From Pseudomonadales bacterium (GTDB taxonomy: Bacteria > Pseudomonadota > Gammaproteobacteria > Pseudomonadales > Azotimanducaceae), in the NCBI GenBank assembly GCA_029244465.1, contig JAQWQN010000105.1:1-19076 (forward strand): a DNA stretch of 19,076 nt. The letters are read 5' to 3'. Within the stretch, counting starts at the first letter, position 1. The number at the start of each line of letters is the position of its first letter. The notes under the pieces were generated by a model. That model was not told the origin of the DNA and ran no database searches. It saw only the letters and a list, made by a program, of their open reading frames with translations. Position numbers and translations under genes: made by a program. This document shows, one piece after another, positions 7,291-14,887 of the stretch.

Positions 7291-8433
7291 ATGAAACAAG
7301 TAGGAACGTTTGCCAGCGTGTTGGGTGCGCTGTTACTAGTCAGTCGTTCGTATGCTGATGAACTGAATATGCGTGTCGGTGTGACTGATATCAGTCGTCA
7401 GGTCTACGACCTGCATATGGTCATTTTTTGGATCTGTGTCGTTATCGGTGCTATCGTGTTTGGTGTCATGTTTTGGTCGATTGTAAATCACCGACGTTCA
7501 GCAGGGCACGAAGCTGCGCAGTTTCATGAGAGTACTCGCTTAGAAATTGCCTGGACTGTGGTTCCAACCCTTATTTTGATCATTATGGCCATCCCTGCGA
7601 CGCAAGTTCTAATCGCGATGTATGACACTGGCGGCGAGGACATGAATGTGGAAGTTCGCGGCTATCAGTGGAAATGGGAATACAAATACCTCGACGATAA
7701 TTTCAACCAGACGTTCTCTTTCTTTTCTGCGCTGACGACGCCGCAGGATGAGATTCAGAACCGCGCCGCCAAGGGTGAATTTTATCTGCTTGAGGTGGAC
7801 AATCGTCTAAGAATTCCGGCAAATCGAAAAGTTCGCTTTTTAGTCACTTCAGAGGATGTGATCCACGCGTGGTGGGTGCCTGATTTTGGCATTAAGCGAG
7901 ATGCCGTACCTGGCATGTTGAATGAGCTCTGGACCATTGTGCCTGAGCCCGGGATCTATCGTGGGCAATGCACGGAGTTGTGCGGTAAGGACCACGGGTT
8001 TATGCCCATCGTCGTTGAAGTGATGGAGGAAGAGGCTTTCGACGCTTGGTACGACGAGCAAGTTAAGTTGGCCGCGATTCGCCGAGAGGCCATCTCGCAG
8101 GTGCTGACAACAGACGAACTTATGCACGAAGGTGAGCAGGTCTACTCCCGTTTTTGTATGTCTTGTCATCAGGTCAATGGTCAGGGTATTCCTCCCGCAT
8201 TCCCTTCCCTGGTGGACACAGCCGTCACGACGGGAGCTCGCGATGATCATATTCGATTAATCCTTGATGGGGTTGCTGGTTCCGCGATGCAAGCATTTGG
8301 TAAGCAGCTCGACGCGCGCCAAGTTGCTGCGGTCGTCCAATACGAGCGGCATGCATGGGGCAACAACGCGGGTGATGTCACGCAACCCGCGGATGTTGTT
8401 AATTTAATGGCTGGTCAATACCGAGATCTGTAA
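7291..8433 (+). CDS. coxB: Cytochrome c oxidase subunit II with fused cytochrome c domain
   Basis: Subunit II takes electrons from cytochrome c through the CuA centre. The 380 residues comprise an N-terminal signal/hydrophobic segment, two membrane helices (about 40-65 and 86-110), the aromatic electron-entry segment GYQWKWEY, and a periplasmic CuA domain. CuA ligands are all present: His192, Cys227, Glu229, Cys231, His235 and Met238. A C-terminal cytochrome c domain has the heme motif CMSCH (289-293) and a likely axial Met333, so the enzyme is of caa3 type. It starts the structural operon; the ribosome binding site is weak and the leader is long. Its stop overlaps coxA as TAATG. Confidence 0.97.
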   Translation: MKQVGTFASVLGALLLVSRSYADELNMRVGVTDISRQVYDLHMVIFWICVVIGAIVFGVMFWSIVNHRRSAGHEAAQFHESTRLEIAWTVVPTLILIIMAIPATQVLIAMYDTGGEDMNVEVRGYQWKWEYKYLDDNFNQTFSFFSALTTPQDEIQNRAAKGEFYLLEVDNRLRIPANRKVRFLVTSEDVIHAWWVPDFGIKRDAVPGMLNELWTIVPEPGIYRGQCTELCGKDHGFMPIVVEVMEEEAFDAWYDEQVKLAAIRREAISQVLTTDELMHEGEQVYSRFCMSCHQVNGQGIPPAFPSLVDTAVTTGARDDHIRLILDGVAGSAMQAFGKQLDARQVAAVVQYERHAWGNNAGDVTQPADVVNLMAGQYRDL

Positions 8434-10064
8434 TGAGCGAAGTTATCCATACAGATCACCACGCTGCCGACTATTCGGTGGACCAACATGCTGGCGGTCA
8501 GCACGGACCAGAAAAAGGCTTGGCGCGGTGGCTATTCACGACGAACCACAAAGACATTGGGACGATGTATTTGTGGTTTAGCTTCTTGATGTTCCTTATC
8601 GGTGGCGTAATGGCGCTGATCGTTAGAAGTGAGCTTTTCCAGCCAGGACTGCAGTTTCTCAAGCCGGAATTCTTCAATCAGATGACAACCAATCACGGCC
8701 TAATCATGGTCTTTGGTGCCATCATGCCAGCGTTTGTCGGTCTGGCGAACTGGCTAGTTCCGATGCAGGTTGGAGCGCCAGATATGGCGTTGCCGAGGAT
8801 GAACAACCTATCGTTTTGGATTTTGCCCTTCGCATTTGGAATCATGATTTGGACACTCTTTTCCGATGGCGGCGGACCGAACTTTGGTTGGACATTCTAC
8901 GCGCCGCTGTCCACAACTTACGCACCCGACTCGGTCACGTACTTTATATTTGCCGTACACATGATGGGTGCATCTTCCATCATGGGTAGCATCAACATTA
9001 TTGCGACGATCTTGAACATGCGTGCACCTGGCATGACGTTGATGAAGATGCCGATGTTTATATGGACCTGGCTTATTACTGCTTATCTATTGCTGGCAGT
9101 TATGCCTGTGTTGGCGGGTGCGGTCACGATGATGCTCTTCGATATCCATTTCGATACAAGCTTTTTCAACGCTGCAGGTGGGGGTGACCCCGTGATGTTC
9201 CAGCACATCTTTTGGTTCTTCGGTCATCCCGAGGTCTATATCATGATCTTGCCCGCATTCGGCATCGTCTCACATATTATTCCGGCGTTTGCGCGCAAAC
9301 AGTTGTTCGGCTATGACTCGATGGTTTATGCCGTCGCCTCAATCGCGTTTCTGTCCTTTATCGTTTGGGCACACCATATGTTTACCGTGGGGATGCCCTT
9401 AGCGGGACAGCTGTTTTTCATGTATTCGACGATGTTGATCGCGGTCCCGACTGGGGTGAAGGTCTTCAACTGGATATCGACGATGTGGAAAGGGTCCATG
9501 ACTTTTGAGACGCCTATGCTATTTGCCATTGCGTTTGTCGTCTTGTTTACAATGGGTGGCTTCTCGGGATTGATGCTTGCGATTACACCTGCGGACTATC
9601 AGTATCACGACACCTATTTTGTTGTGGCCCACTTTCATTACGTATTGGTCCCAGGTGCGTTGTTCTCGATCATTGCAGGGGTCTATTTCTGGTTTCCAAA
9701 ATGGACGGGCAAAATGTACAGCGAGTCACTGGGCAAGATTCATTTTTGGTTGTCGTTTATCGGCGTAAATGTGACTTTTTTCCCACAGCATTTTTCTGGC
9801 CTTGCTGGGATGCCACGACGCGTGCCCGATTACGCGCTGCAGTTTGCTGACTTCAATATGGTCTCCAGTATTGGAGCGTTCATTTTCGGATTTTCACAGC
9901 TGTTTTTCCTCTTTGTGATTCTGCATGGAATTAAAAGTGGTAAGCCTGCCGTTGCGCGACCATGGGAAGGTGCTCGTGGATTGGAGTGGACGTTACCGTC
10001 TCCAGCGCCCTATCACAGTTTTACACACCCCCCTGTCGTAACGGACGCAGAAGTGCACGGGTAA
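8433..10064 (+). CDS. coxA: Cytochrome c oxidase subunit I (aa3 type, family A1)
   Basis: The catalytic subunit of a proton-pumping heme-copper oxidase, 543 residues and about 12 membrane helices. Heme a ligands are His88 and His402; heme a3 ligand is His400. CuB ligands are His265, His314 and His315, with Tyr269 in FGHPEVYI for the His-Tyr crosslink. Glu267 in that motif and Asp117 mark the D channel; Lys343 in PTGVKVFNW marks the K channel. This set defines an A1-type aa3 oxidase rather than a cbb3 enzyme; a quinol oxidase is ruled out by the CuA site in coxB. Its ATG shares a base with the coxB stop, so the two are coupled. Confidence 0.99.
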   Translation: MSEVIHTDHHAADYSVDQHAGGQHGPEKGLARWLFTTNHKDIGTMYLWFSFLMFLIGGVMALIVRSELFQPGLQFLKPEFFNQMTTNHGLIMVFGAIMPAFVGLANWLVPMQVGAPDMALPRMNNLSFWILPFAFGIMIWTLFSDGGGPNFGWTFYAPLSTTYAPDSVTYFIFAVHMMGASSIMGSINIIATILNMRAPGMTLMKMPMFIWTWLITAYLLLAVMPVLAGAVTMMLFDIHFDTSFFNAAGGGDPVMFQHIFWFFGHPEVYIMILPAFGIVSHIIPAFARKQLFGYDSMVYAVASIAFLSFIVWAHHMFTVGMPLAGQLFFMYSTMLIAVPTGVKVFNWISTMWKGSMTFETPMLFAIAFVVLFTMGGFSGLMLAITPADYQYHDTYFVVAHFHYVLVPGALFSIIAGVYFWFPKWTGKMYSESLGKIHFWLSFIGVNVTFFPQHFSGLAGMPRRVPDYALQFADFNMVSSIGAFIFGFSQLFFLFVILHGIKSGKPAVARPWEGARGLEWTLPSPAPYHSFTHPPVVTDAEVHG

Positions 10065-10083
10065 GGCGGTACGTTGGCGATCG

Positions 10084-10650
10084 ATGAGTAACACACACCA
10101 GCAGCAAGAGATTATGCGAACAGTCAAAAGGCTGTGCTTGATTGTGCTTGGTATGTGCGGATTCGTCGCTGCGCTGGTGCCGCTCTATGACCTATTCTGT
10201 GAGGTCACAGGGTTGAATGGAAAAACCGGTGGCCCGTACACGTACGATCCCGCAACGACGCGACCGGACACGTCACGACTGATAAAAATTAACTTTATTA
10301 CCAATACAAATGGAGGGATGAGTTGGGATTTTTGGCCCGAATATGGTGGCGTCAGAGTGCACCCGGGAAAGCTAGAAGAAGTCAGTTTCTTTGTTAAAAA
10401 CACAACGGATAAGGTAATGATGGGCCAAGCAATCCCCTCTCTCGTGCCTATATCTGCGACGGAGTATTTTCATAAAACAGAGTGTTTTTGTTTCGACCAG
10501 CAAGTTTTGCAGCCCGGCGAAGAAATGGAAATGCCCATGCGTTTTATCGTTGGCCGTGAGCTACCGAAAAACGTGCAATCGATTAGTTTGAGTTACGCAT
10601 TATTTGATGTTACCGAGTCGATGCAGACCGGTGACTTGACCGGAGGCTGA
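10084..10650 (+). CDS. ctaG: Cytochrome c oxidase assembly protein CtaG (Cox11)
   Basis: CtaG/Cox11 delivers copper to the CuB site of subunit I from the periplasmic side. The 188 residues have one N-terminal membrane anchor (about 15-34), the conserved PLYDLFCEVTGLNGKT with Cys39, and an Ig-like copper domain with the copper motif ECFCFDQQ (Cys134, Cys136). It lies between coxA and coxC, its usual place, 19 bases after coxA and 12 before coxC. Confidence 0.97.
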   Translation: MSNTHQQQEIMRTVKRLCLIVLGMCGFVAALVPLYDLFCEVTGLNGKTGGPYTYDPATTRPDTSRLIKINFITNTNGGMSWDFWPEYGGVRVHPGKLEEVSFFVKNTTDKVMMGQAIPSLVPISATEYFHKTECFCFDQQVLQPGEEMEMPMRFIVGRELPKNVQSISLSYALFDVTESMQTGDLTGG

Positions 10651-10662
10651 GAGGAGTTAGTT

Positions 10663-11583
10663 ATGGCGAATCCCGCAGAAGATTCATCCATTTATTATGT
10701 GCCGCACAACGGATGGTATCCGGTGGTGCTCGCCGGTGCTGTGATGTTGACGTTGACGGGCCTTGGTTCATACCTGAATGCGACTTCGGCTGGGGGGTCG
10801 GGTAGCCTGACACAGGCTATGATCGGTTTTGGTCTGGTCGCGGTGGTTCTGTACTTTTGGTATGCAAAGGTCATAACGGAAAATCGACAAGGAATGGCCA
10901 ACGAAGCGCTGAAGCGCAGCTACGTCTGGGGTATGGGGTGGTTTATTTTTTCCGAAGTCATGTTTTTTGCGGCATTTTTTGGCGCTCTATTTTATGCGCG
11001 AGTGCTTTCTGTTGCGTGGCTAGGTGGAGAAGGCGCTAAAGGGATAACAGGGGAATACTTGTGGCCAGATTTTGAATCGGTTTGGCCAGTCATGTCGACC
11101 CCCAATCCGGGCGTATTTCCTGGGCCAGAGCAAAATATGAGCGCGCCAGCGAGCGTTGCTGGCTGGACCGGATATTTACCGTTCTACAACACGGTCATTC
11201 TGCTGACATCCAGCTTGACCGTGCACGTAGCGCATGGCGCAATCAAAGAGTCAAAGCGGGCAAAACTTAATCTCTGGCTTGGTCTGACGGTTTTGCTGGG
11301 TATCGCATTTCTGTGCCTCCAGGTTCTAGAGTATGTTGAAGCATACAACCATATGGGCCTTACCCTGGGGACGGGTATTTACGGGTCGACGTTCTTTCTT
11401 TTGACTGGATTTCACGGGTTCCACGTGACGCTAGGTACGTTCATTCTACTCGTGCAATTCCTGCGTGCACGCAAGGGCCACTTTACGGCCGAAGATTGCT
11501 TCGGTTTCGAAGCAGCGAGCTGGTACTGGCATTTTGTGGACGTGGTTTGGGTGGGGCTTTTTGTATTTGTATACATTGTCTAG
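10663..11583 (+). CDS. coxC: Cytochrome c oxidase subunit III
   Basis: The non-catalytic membrane subunit that stabilises the oxidase and its proton uptake. It has 306 residues and seven predicted helices. Family marks include YYVPHNGWYP at the N-terminus, WFIFSEVMFFAAFF, GFHGFHVTLG and the C-terminal WHFVDVVWVGLF. The length is a little over the usual 260-295 because of a loop between about residues 120 and 165 (EYLWPDFESVWP). It has the best ribosome binding site of the operon, GAGGAG at 10651-10656, six bases before the ATG. A terminator follows. Confidence 0.98.
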   Translation: MANPAEDSSIYYVPHNGWYPVVLAGAVMLTLTGLGSYLNATSAGGSGSLTQAMIGFGLVAVVLYFWYAKVITENRQGMANEALKRSYVWGMGWFIFSEVMFFAAFFGALFYARVLSVAWLGGEGAKGITGEYLWPDFESVWPVMSTPNPGVFPGPEQNMSAPASVAGWTGYLPFYNTVILLTSSLTVHVAHGAIKESKRAKLNLWLGLTVLLGIAFLCLQVLEYVEAYNHMGLTLGTGIYGSTFFLLTGFHGFHVTLGTFILLVQFLRARKGHFTAEDCFGFEAASWYWHFVDVVWVGLFVFVYIV

Positions 11584-11603
11584 TCGCGCGATAAAGAGTC
11601 TGC

Positions 11604-11639
11604 AAAGGGGGGGGGCGTTTAGCCCCTTTTTTGTTTTTT
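11604..11639 (+). terminator. Rho-independent terminator after coxC
   Basis: GGGGC (11612-11616), loop GTTTA and GCCCC (11622-11626) form the stem, followed by TTTTTTGTTTTTT. A run of nine G bases (11607-11615) leaves extra Gs that can slide in the pairing. The T-rich side favours the plus strand, so it ends coxB-coxA-ctaG-coxC. In reverse only three Ts follow, so it is weak for the DUF2909 gene. Confidence 0.85.
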
Positions 11640-11654
11640 GTTTGGGCTCGGGGG

Positions 11655-11903
11655 TTATTCCTTGGCTTGCGCCTGAGGTACCACACCGTGCCATGGAGCG
11701 TTGACCCCCATCTGCAATTCGCCAGTGTATAAACCGTATGAAATCGTCAGTATGAGTAATGACGCTAGGCTCACGCGAATACCGAGCGCACACAGGGTAC
11801 GCTTTGAGTCGCTGCGATCTGTGTCCTGAAATAGAAAAACCAAGCCACTAAATAGGCTAATCGTGACGCAGATCAGGAGGACAATAATGAGTACTTTGAG
11901 CAA
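11655..11903 (-). CDS. Small twin-transmembrane protein, DUF2909 family
   Basis: An 82-residue membrane protein of unknown function. It begins MLKVLIIVLL when the TTG start (11901-11903) is read as Met, which agrees with the family N-terminus. Two helices are evident, about residues 3-26 (ending SGLVFLFQD, typical of the family) and 40-60. The tail is short and polar. The gene is regularly found between coxC and surf1 on the opposite strand, as here, so a role near oxidase assembly is likely but unproven. No strong ribosome binding site. Confidence 0.78.
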   Translation of the reverse strand: MLKVLIIVLLICVTISLFSGLVFLFQDTDRSDSKRTLCALGIRVSLASLLILTISYGLYTGELQMGVNAPWHGVVPQAQAKE

Positions 11904-11973
11904 AACGTCCGTTCCAATCGGGGCGCGAAGTTAAGCATTGATCGACATAGTTTGGAAGGCGGAGTTAAGGCCG

Positions 11974-12663
11974 ATGGTGTTTGTACGATCGCTTAGAATG
12001 AATTTATTGGTAGGTGCGTTTGTTCCGATAACCATTCTGTTGGGTCTTTGGCAGTTAGAACGAGGGGCTGAAAAGAGAGATCTAGAAATGGCCTATTTGG
12101 ACAAACTAACAACCCTGCCGGTGCCTTCAATGGATGCGGACATGGAAGACCCCTTTCGCCGGATAAAATTGACGGGTGAATTCTTACCGCAATACTATCT
12201 TGTCGATAACCAGGTTCGCTCGGGGCAAACGGGCTATTGGGTCGTGCATACGTTTCGGACAGCAAGACAAACGCTTTTAGTTAACCGGGGTTTCGTGGCT
12301 GCTTCTCCCTTCCGTGAACAGCTGCCCGAGGTGGACTGGCCGAGGGGTTTAGTTCGCACGATCGGGGCTGTGTGGCCCGAGACAGGTCTAATACCTGTGT
12401 ACGATCAAGACCAGTGGACAAGCAGGTGGCCTAAGAGGGTGCAGCGTCGGGACATAGCGCGCATGGCGAAGGAGGTTGCTGCGGAGCCTGTCGAGATTCG
12501 GCTTGAGGCCGGGCAGGTTGGAACGCTGGCAGCAGCACCGTTCGCTGAAGTCCTCAGTGATGATAAACATCTGGGTTACGCTGCGACGTGGTTTGGGTTG
12601 TGCGGCACGCTAGTGATCCTATATTTTTATTTTGGCTGGCGGCAGGAATTCAAAGATGAGTGA
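11974..12663 (+). CDS. surf1: SURF1 family oxidase assembly protein
   Basis: Surf1 helps insert heme a into subunit I. The 229-residue protein has the family layout: an N-terminal helix ending in LGLWQLERGAEKRDLE, a periplasmic domain with GEFLPQYYLVDNQVRSGQTG and LLVNRGFV, and a C-terminal helix preceded by HLGYAATWFGL. The frame opens at TTG 11938, but ATG 11974 has GGAG nine bases before it and puts the first helix at the N-terminus, as usual. The last eight bases overlap the next gene. It begins the assembly operon and is divergent from the DUF2909 gene. Confidence 0.93.
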   Translation: MVFVRSLRMNLLVGAFVPITILLGLWQLERGAEKRDLEMAYLDKLTTLPVPSMDADMEDPFRRIKLTGEFLPQYYLVDNQVRSGQTGYWVVHTFRTARQTLLVNRGFVAASPFREQLPEVDWPRGLVRTIGAVWPETGLIPVYDQDQWTSRWPKRVQRRDIARMAKEVAAEPVEIRLEAGQVGTLAAAPFAEVLSDDKHLGYAATWFGLCGTLVILYFYFGWRQEFKDE

Positions 12664-13189
12664 TGAAGTAACAGCAAATCGCGGTAGAAGACAACTTCTG
12701 TCAATCCTGAGTCTTGCGCTAGCGACACTGGGCGGGTCCTATCTACTGTTTTATGCCGTAAGTGCTAACAATAGCGGATGGGCGACTACCAACAATGGTG
12801 AGTTTGTGACTCCGCCGCGAACAACCGTTGAGCTTGGCTGGTCGTTGAGTGTGTCAGATGCCAGACACTGGTGGCTTTGGGTGGTTGATCAAAGTTGCGA
12901 TGGGCAATGTCAGCAGATGGTCAAAGACCTGCGCGCACTGCATATTTTGTTGGCGCGAGAAGCGAGCCGCGTGCGACGCGCATACACAGACGTTTATGGG
13001 CAACAACCCGATCTCGGAGAGATTTATCCAAAACTTTACCGTATCCCATTGGGTGCAACGGCCGTGCCGTGCGGGGTCTATGTCGTTGACCCTAACGGAA
13101 ATCTAGTCTTCCACTACCCGATGGATGCGAACCCTAAGCTGATTCTTGAAGACTTAAAGAAGCTGCTCAACGTGTCCCAAATTGGCTGA
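12656..13189 (+). CDS. SCO-like/thioredoxin-fold membrane protein of the cox cluster
   Basis: A 177-residue protein found between surf1 and the heme genes in Pseudomonas-type cox clusters; function not established. One N-terminal membrane helix (about 14-34) is followed by a periplasmic domain with WWLWVVDQSCDGQC (CxxxC, Cys81 and Cys85) and an end resembling a thioredoxin fold (GVYVVDPNGNLVFHYP, then an amphipathic helix). The CxxxC spacing is that of SCO copper chaperones, but the SCO histidine is not seen; a third cysteine (Cys139) lies in that area. Start ATG 12656 lies inside the surf1 end. Possible roles are copper handling or disulfide reduction for CuA; both are inference. Confidence 0.8.
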   Translation: MSDEVTANRGRRQLLSILSLALATLGGSYLLFYAVSANNSGWATTNNGEFVTPPRTTVELGWSLSVSDARHWWLWVVDQSCDGQCQQMVKDLRALHILLAREASRVRRAYTDVYGQQPDLGEIYPKLYRIPLGATAVPCGVYVVDPNGNLVFHYPMDANPKLILEDLKKLLNVSQIG

Positions 13190-13220
13190 CGACTTCGCAC
13201 TCTAGAGTGTTGCGCTGGAC

Positions 13221-13250
13221 AATCGCACTATGCGCGATTTTCTCCTTTTT
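13221..13250 (+). terminator. Possible weak terminator before cyoE
   Basis: AATCGC (13221-13226) and GCGATT (13234-13239) form a six-pair stem with a seven-base loop, followed by TTCTCCTTTTT. The stem is short and half A/T, so it may attenuate rather than stop transcription. It lies in the 122-base gap where ctaA would be expected. Confidence 0.35.
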
Positions 13251-13311
13251 AGTCAGGTTGCTGTAAACTTGAGCGCTCGGCAAAATCGAAAAGAATAGTT
13301 AGACTATCGTG

Positions 13312-14241
13312 ATGACTGAAGTGACCATTATGCAAGCCAGTTGGCGTGATTATCTGGAGATGACCAAACCCCGGGTTGTGCTGCTCATGCTGCTTTGCGC
13401 ACTCGTTGGAATGTTTTTAGCAACGCCAGGGATGGTTGCGATCGACGTTATTGTGTTTGGGTTGATCGGCGTTGCCTTAGTGGCAGGATCAGCTGCGGTC
13501 GTTAATCATGTAGCGGATTCTCATATCGATGCGCGTATGGCGCGCACTGAATCGCGACCTGCAGCAATGGGCCGGGTAAATAATTTCCAAGGACTCGTCT
13601 TTTCCGCGATCACCGGCATTGCCGGGTTGCTTATTCTCTGGGTTTTCGTCAACCCATTGACGGCATGGTTGAACTTAGCATCCTGGGTTGGCTACGGTCT
13701 GGTCTACACCCTCTATTTAAAGCGGGCGACGCCACAGAACATCGTGATTGGCGGATTATTTGGCGCCGCCCCACCGCTGTTCGGTTGGACTGCGGTGACA
13801 AATAGCATCGACGCCGGCGGTTTGCTGTTGGTGTTGATCATATTTGCATGGACGCCGCCGCATTTCTGGGCCTTAGCCCTAGAACGTAAAGATGAATATG
13901 CGAAGGTCGGAACTCCCATGTTGCCCGTGACACATGGAGAAAGGTTCACGCGCCTGCACATCCTTTTGTATACCGTGATATTAGTAATTTCCACCGTCCT
14001 GCCATTTTTGATTGGTATGTCTGGTTTGCTCTATCTTGCTGGCGCTTTGGCGCTGGGGGCCGGCTTCATTTATTGGGCGATTATTTTGGTTCAAGCAAGA
14101 AACCCGAAAGCGCCCATGGCGACATTCCGCTATTCGATCGTCTACCTCGGGGTCTTATTCTTGTTTTTGTTAGCTGACCACTACATGTTTGTGCCGGAAC
14201 AGGCGATGCACCTGATTGAATGGCAGTCTGTTTCGGCCTAA
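13312..14241 (+). CDS. cyoE: Protoheme IX farnesyltransferase (heme O synthase)
   Basis: CyoE/CtaB attaches farnesyl to heme B, giving heme O, the precursor of heme A. The 309-residue UbiA-type membrane protein has about nine helices. The first prenyl-diphosphate motif is NHVADSHIDARMARTESRP (65-83, with Asp69 and Asp73); the second conserved loop is ERKDEYAKVGTPMLP. The N-terminal SWRDYLEMTKPRVV is typical. Adjacent start codons (GTG 13309, ATG 13312, ATG 13330) leave the exact start open. Heme A synthase, the next enzyme, is not encoded in this window. Confidence 0.95.
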   Translation: MTEVTIMQASWRDYLEMTKPRVVLLMLLCALVGMFLATPGMVAIDVIVFGLIGVALVAGSAAVVNHVADSHIDARMARTESRPAAMGRVNNFQGLVFSAITGIAGLLILWVFVNPLTAWLNLASWVGYGLVYTLYLKRATPQNIVIGGLFGAAPPLFGWTAVTNSIDAGGLLLVLIIFAWTPPHFWALALERKDEYAKVGTPMLPVTHGERFTRLHILLYTVILVISTVLPFLIGMSGLLYLAGALALGAGFIYWAIILVQARNPKAPMATFRYSIVYLGVLFLFLLADHYMFVPEQAMHLIEWQSVSA

Positions 14242-14243
14242 AG

Positions 14244-14879
14244 ATGAGAGGTGTAGCGAAAACGGTCAGTCTATGTCTGGGCTTTATTGCCATCGTGGTA
14301 GTCATGTTCATCTACGCTACGACGCGCCTACCACAGCTTTCAGATGATGAACTTCGAGACAAAGGCGTATTTTTATTGCCGAAACCCAGGGATATCAGTC
14401 CTTTTTCTCTGCAACTTGGCGACGCAGAGTTTTCAAATAATGACCTCAAGGGGAAATGGAGCTTTATTTTTTTTGGCTTTACGCGTTGCCCAGATGTGTG
14501 TCCAACGAGTATGTCAGCGCTCGGTAAGGCGGATCTTGCAATTCGGGAATCGGCTGAAAAAAGAACGCGGGCATTCCAGGGTGTCTTAGTCTCGGTCGAC
14601 CCTGATCGCGATAGCCCCTCTGAAGTCACAGAATACGCACAGTACTTTTCCCCTCGATTTAAAGGTGCCACAGGGCCCCGGGATGTCTTGGCGTCACTGA
14701 CCCAGCAAGTTAATGTCGCGTTTGCCAAAGTGCCGGACGGCAACGGTGGGTTTAGCGTTGACCACACAGGCAATATCGTATTGATTAATCCACAGGGGCA
14801 CTACCATGGTTTCATGAAGTTGCCGCATGACGCTGAGACCATTAGGCTGACCTACCAATCGTTGGATGCCCGTTTCTAA
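14244..14879 (+). CDS. senC: SCO1/SenC family copper chaperone
   Basis: SCO proteins deliver copper to, or reduce, the CuA site of subunit II. The 211-residue protein has an N-terminal membrane anchor (about 7-27) and a thioredoxin-fold domain with GFTRCPDVCPTSM (Cys82, Cys86) and the third copper ligand His174 in SVDHTGNIVLINPQG. VSVDPDRDSP is also typical. Start ATG 14244 lies two bases after the cyoE stop; ATG 14220, inside cyoE, is possible. It is followed after eight bases by egtB, so the two are probably co-transcribed. Confidence 0.95.
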   Translation: MRGVAKTVSLCLGFIAIVVVMFIYATTRLPQLSDDELRDKGVFLLPKPRDISPFSLQLGDAEFSNNDLKGKWSFIFFGFTRCPDVCPTSMSALGKADLAIRESAEKRTRAFQGVLVSVDPDRDSPSEVTEYAQYFSPRFKGATGPRDVLASLTQQVNVAFAKVPDGNGGFSVDHTGNIVLINPQGHYHGFMKLPHDAETIRLTYQSLDARF

Positions 14880-14887
14880 GGAGCCGC

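Noticed and set aside
7849..8250. Minus-strand open frame of about 133 codons inside coxB
   Set aside because: It is a shadow of the CuA and cytochrome c coding region, with no recognisable protein features.
14312..14773. Minus-strand open frame of about 153 codons opposite the SCO gene
   Set aside because: The SCO motifs on the plus strand are unequivocal and the opposite frame looks random.
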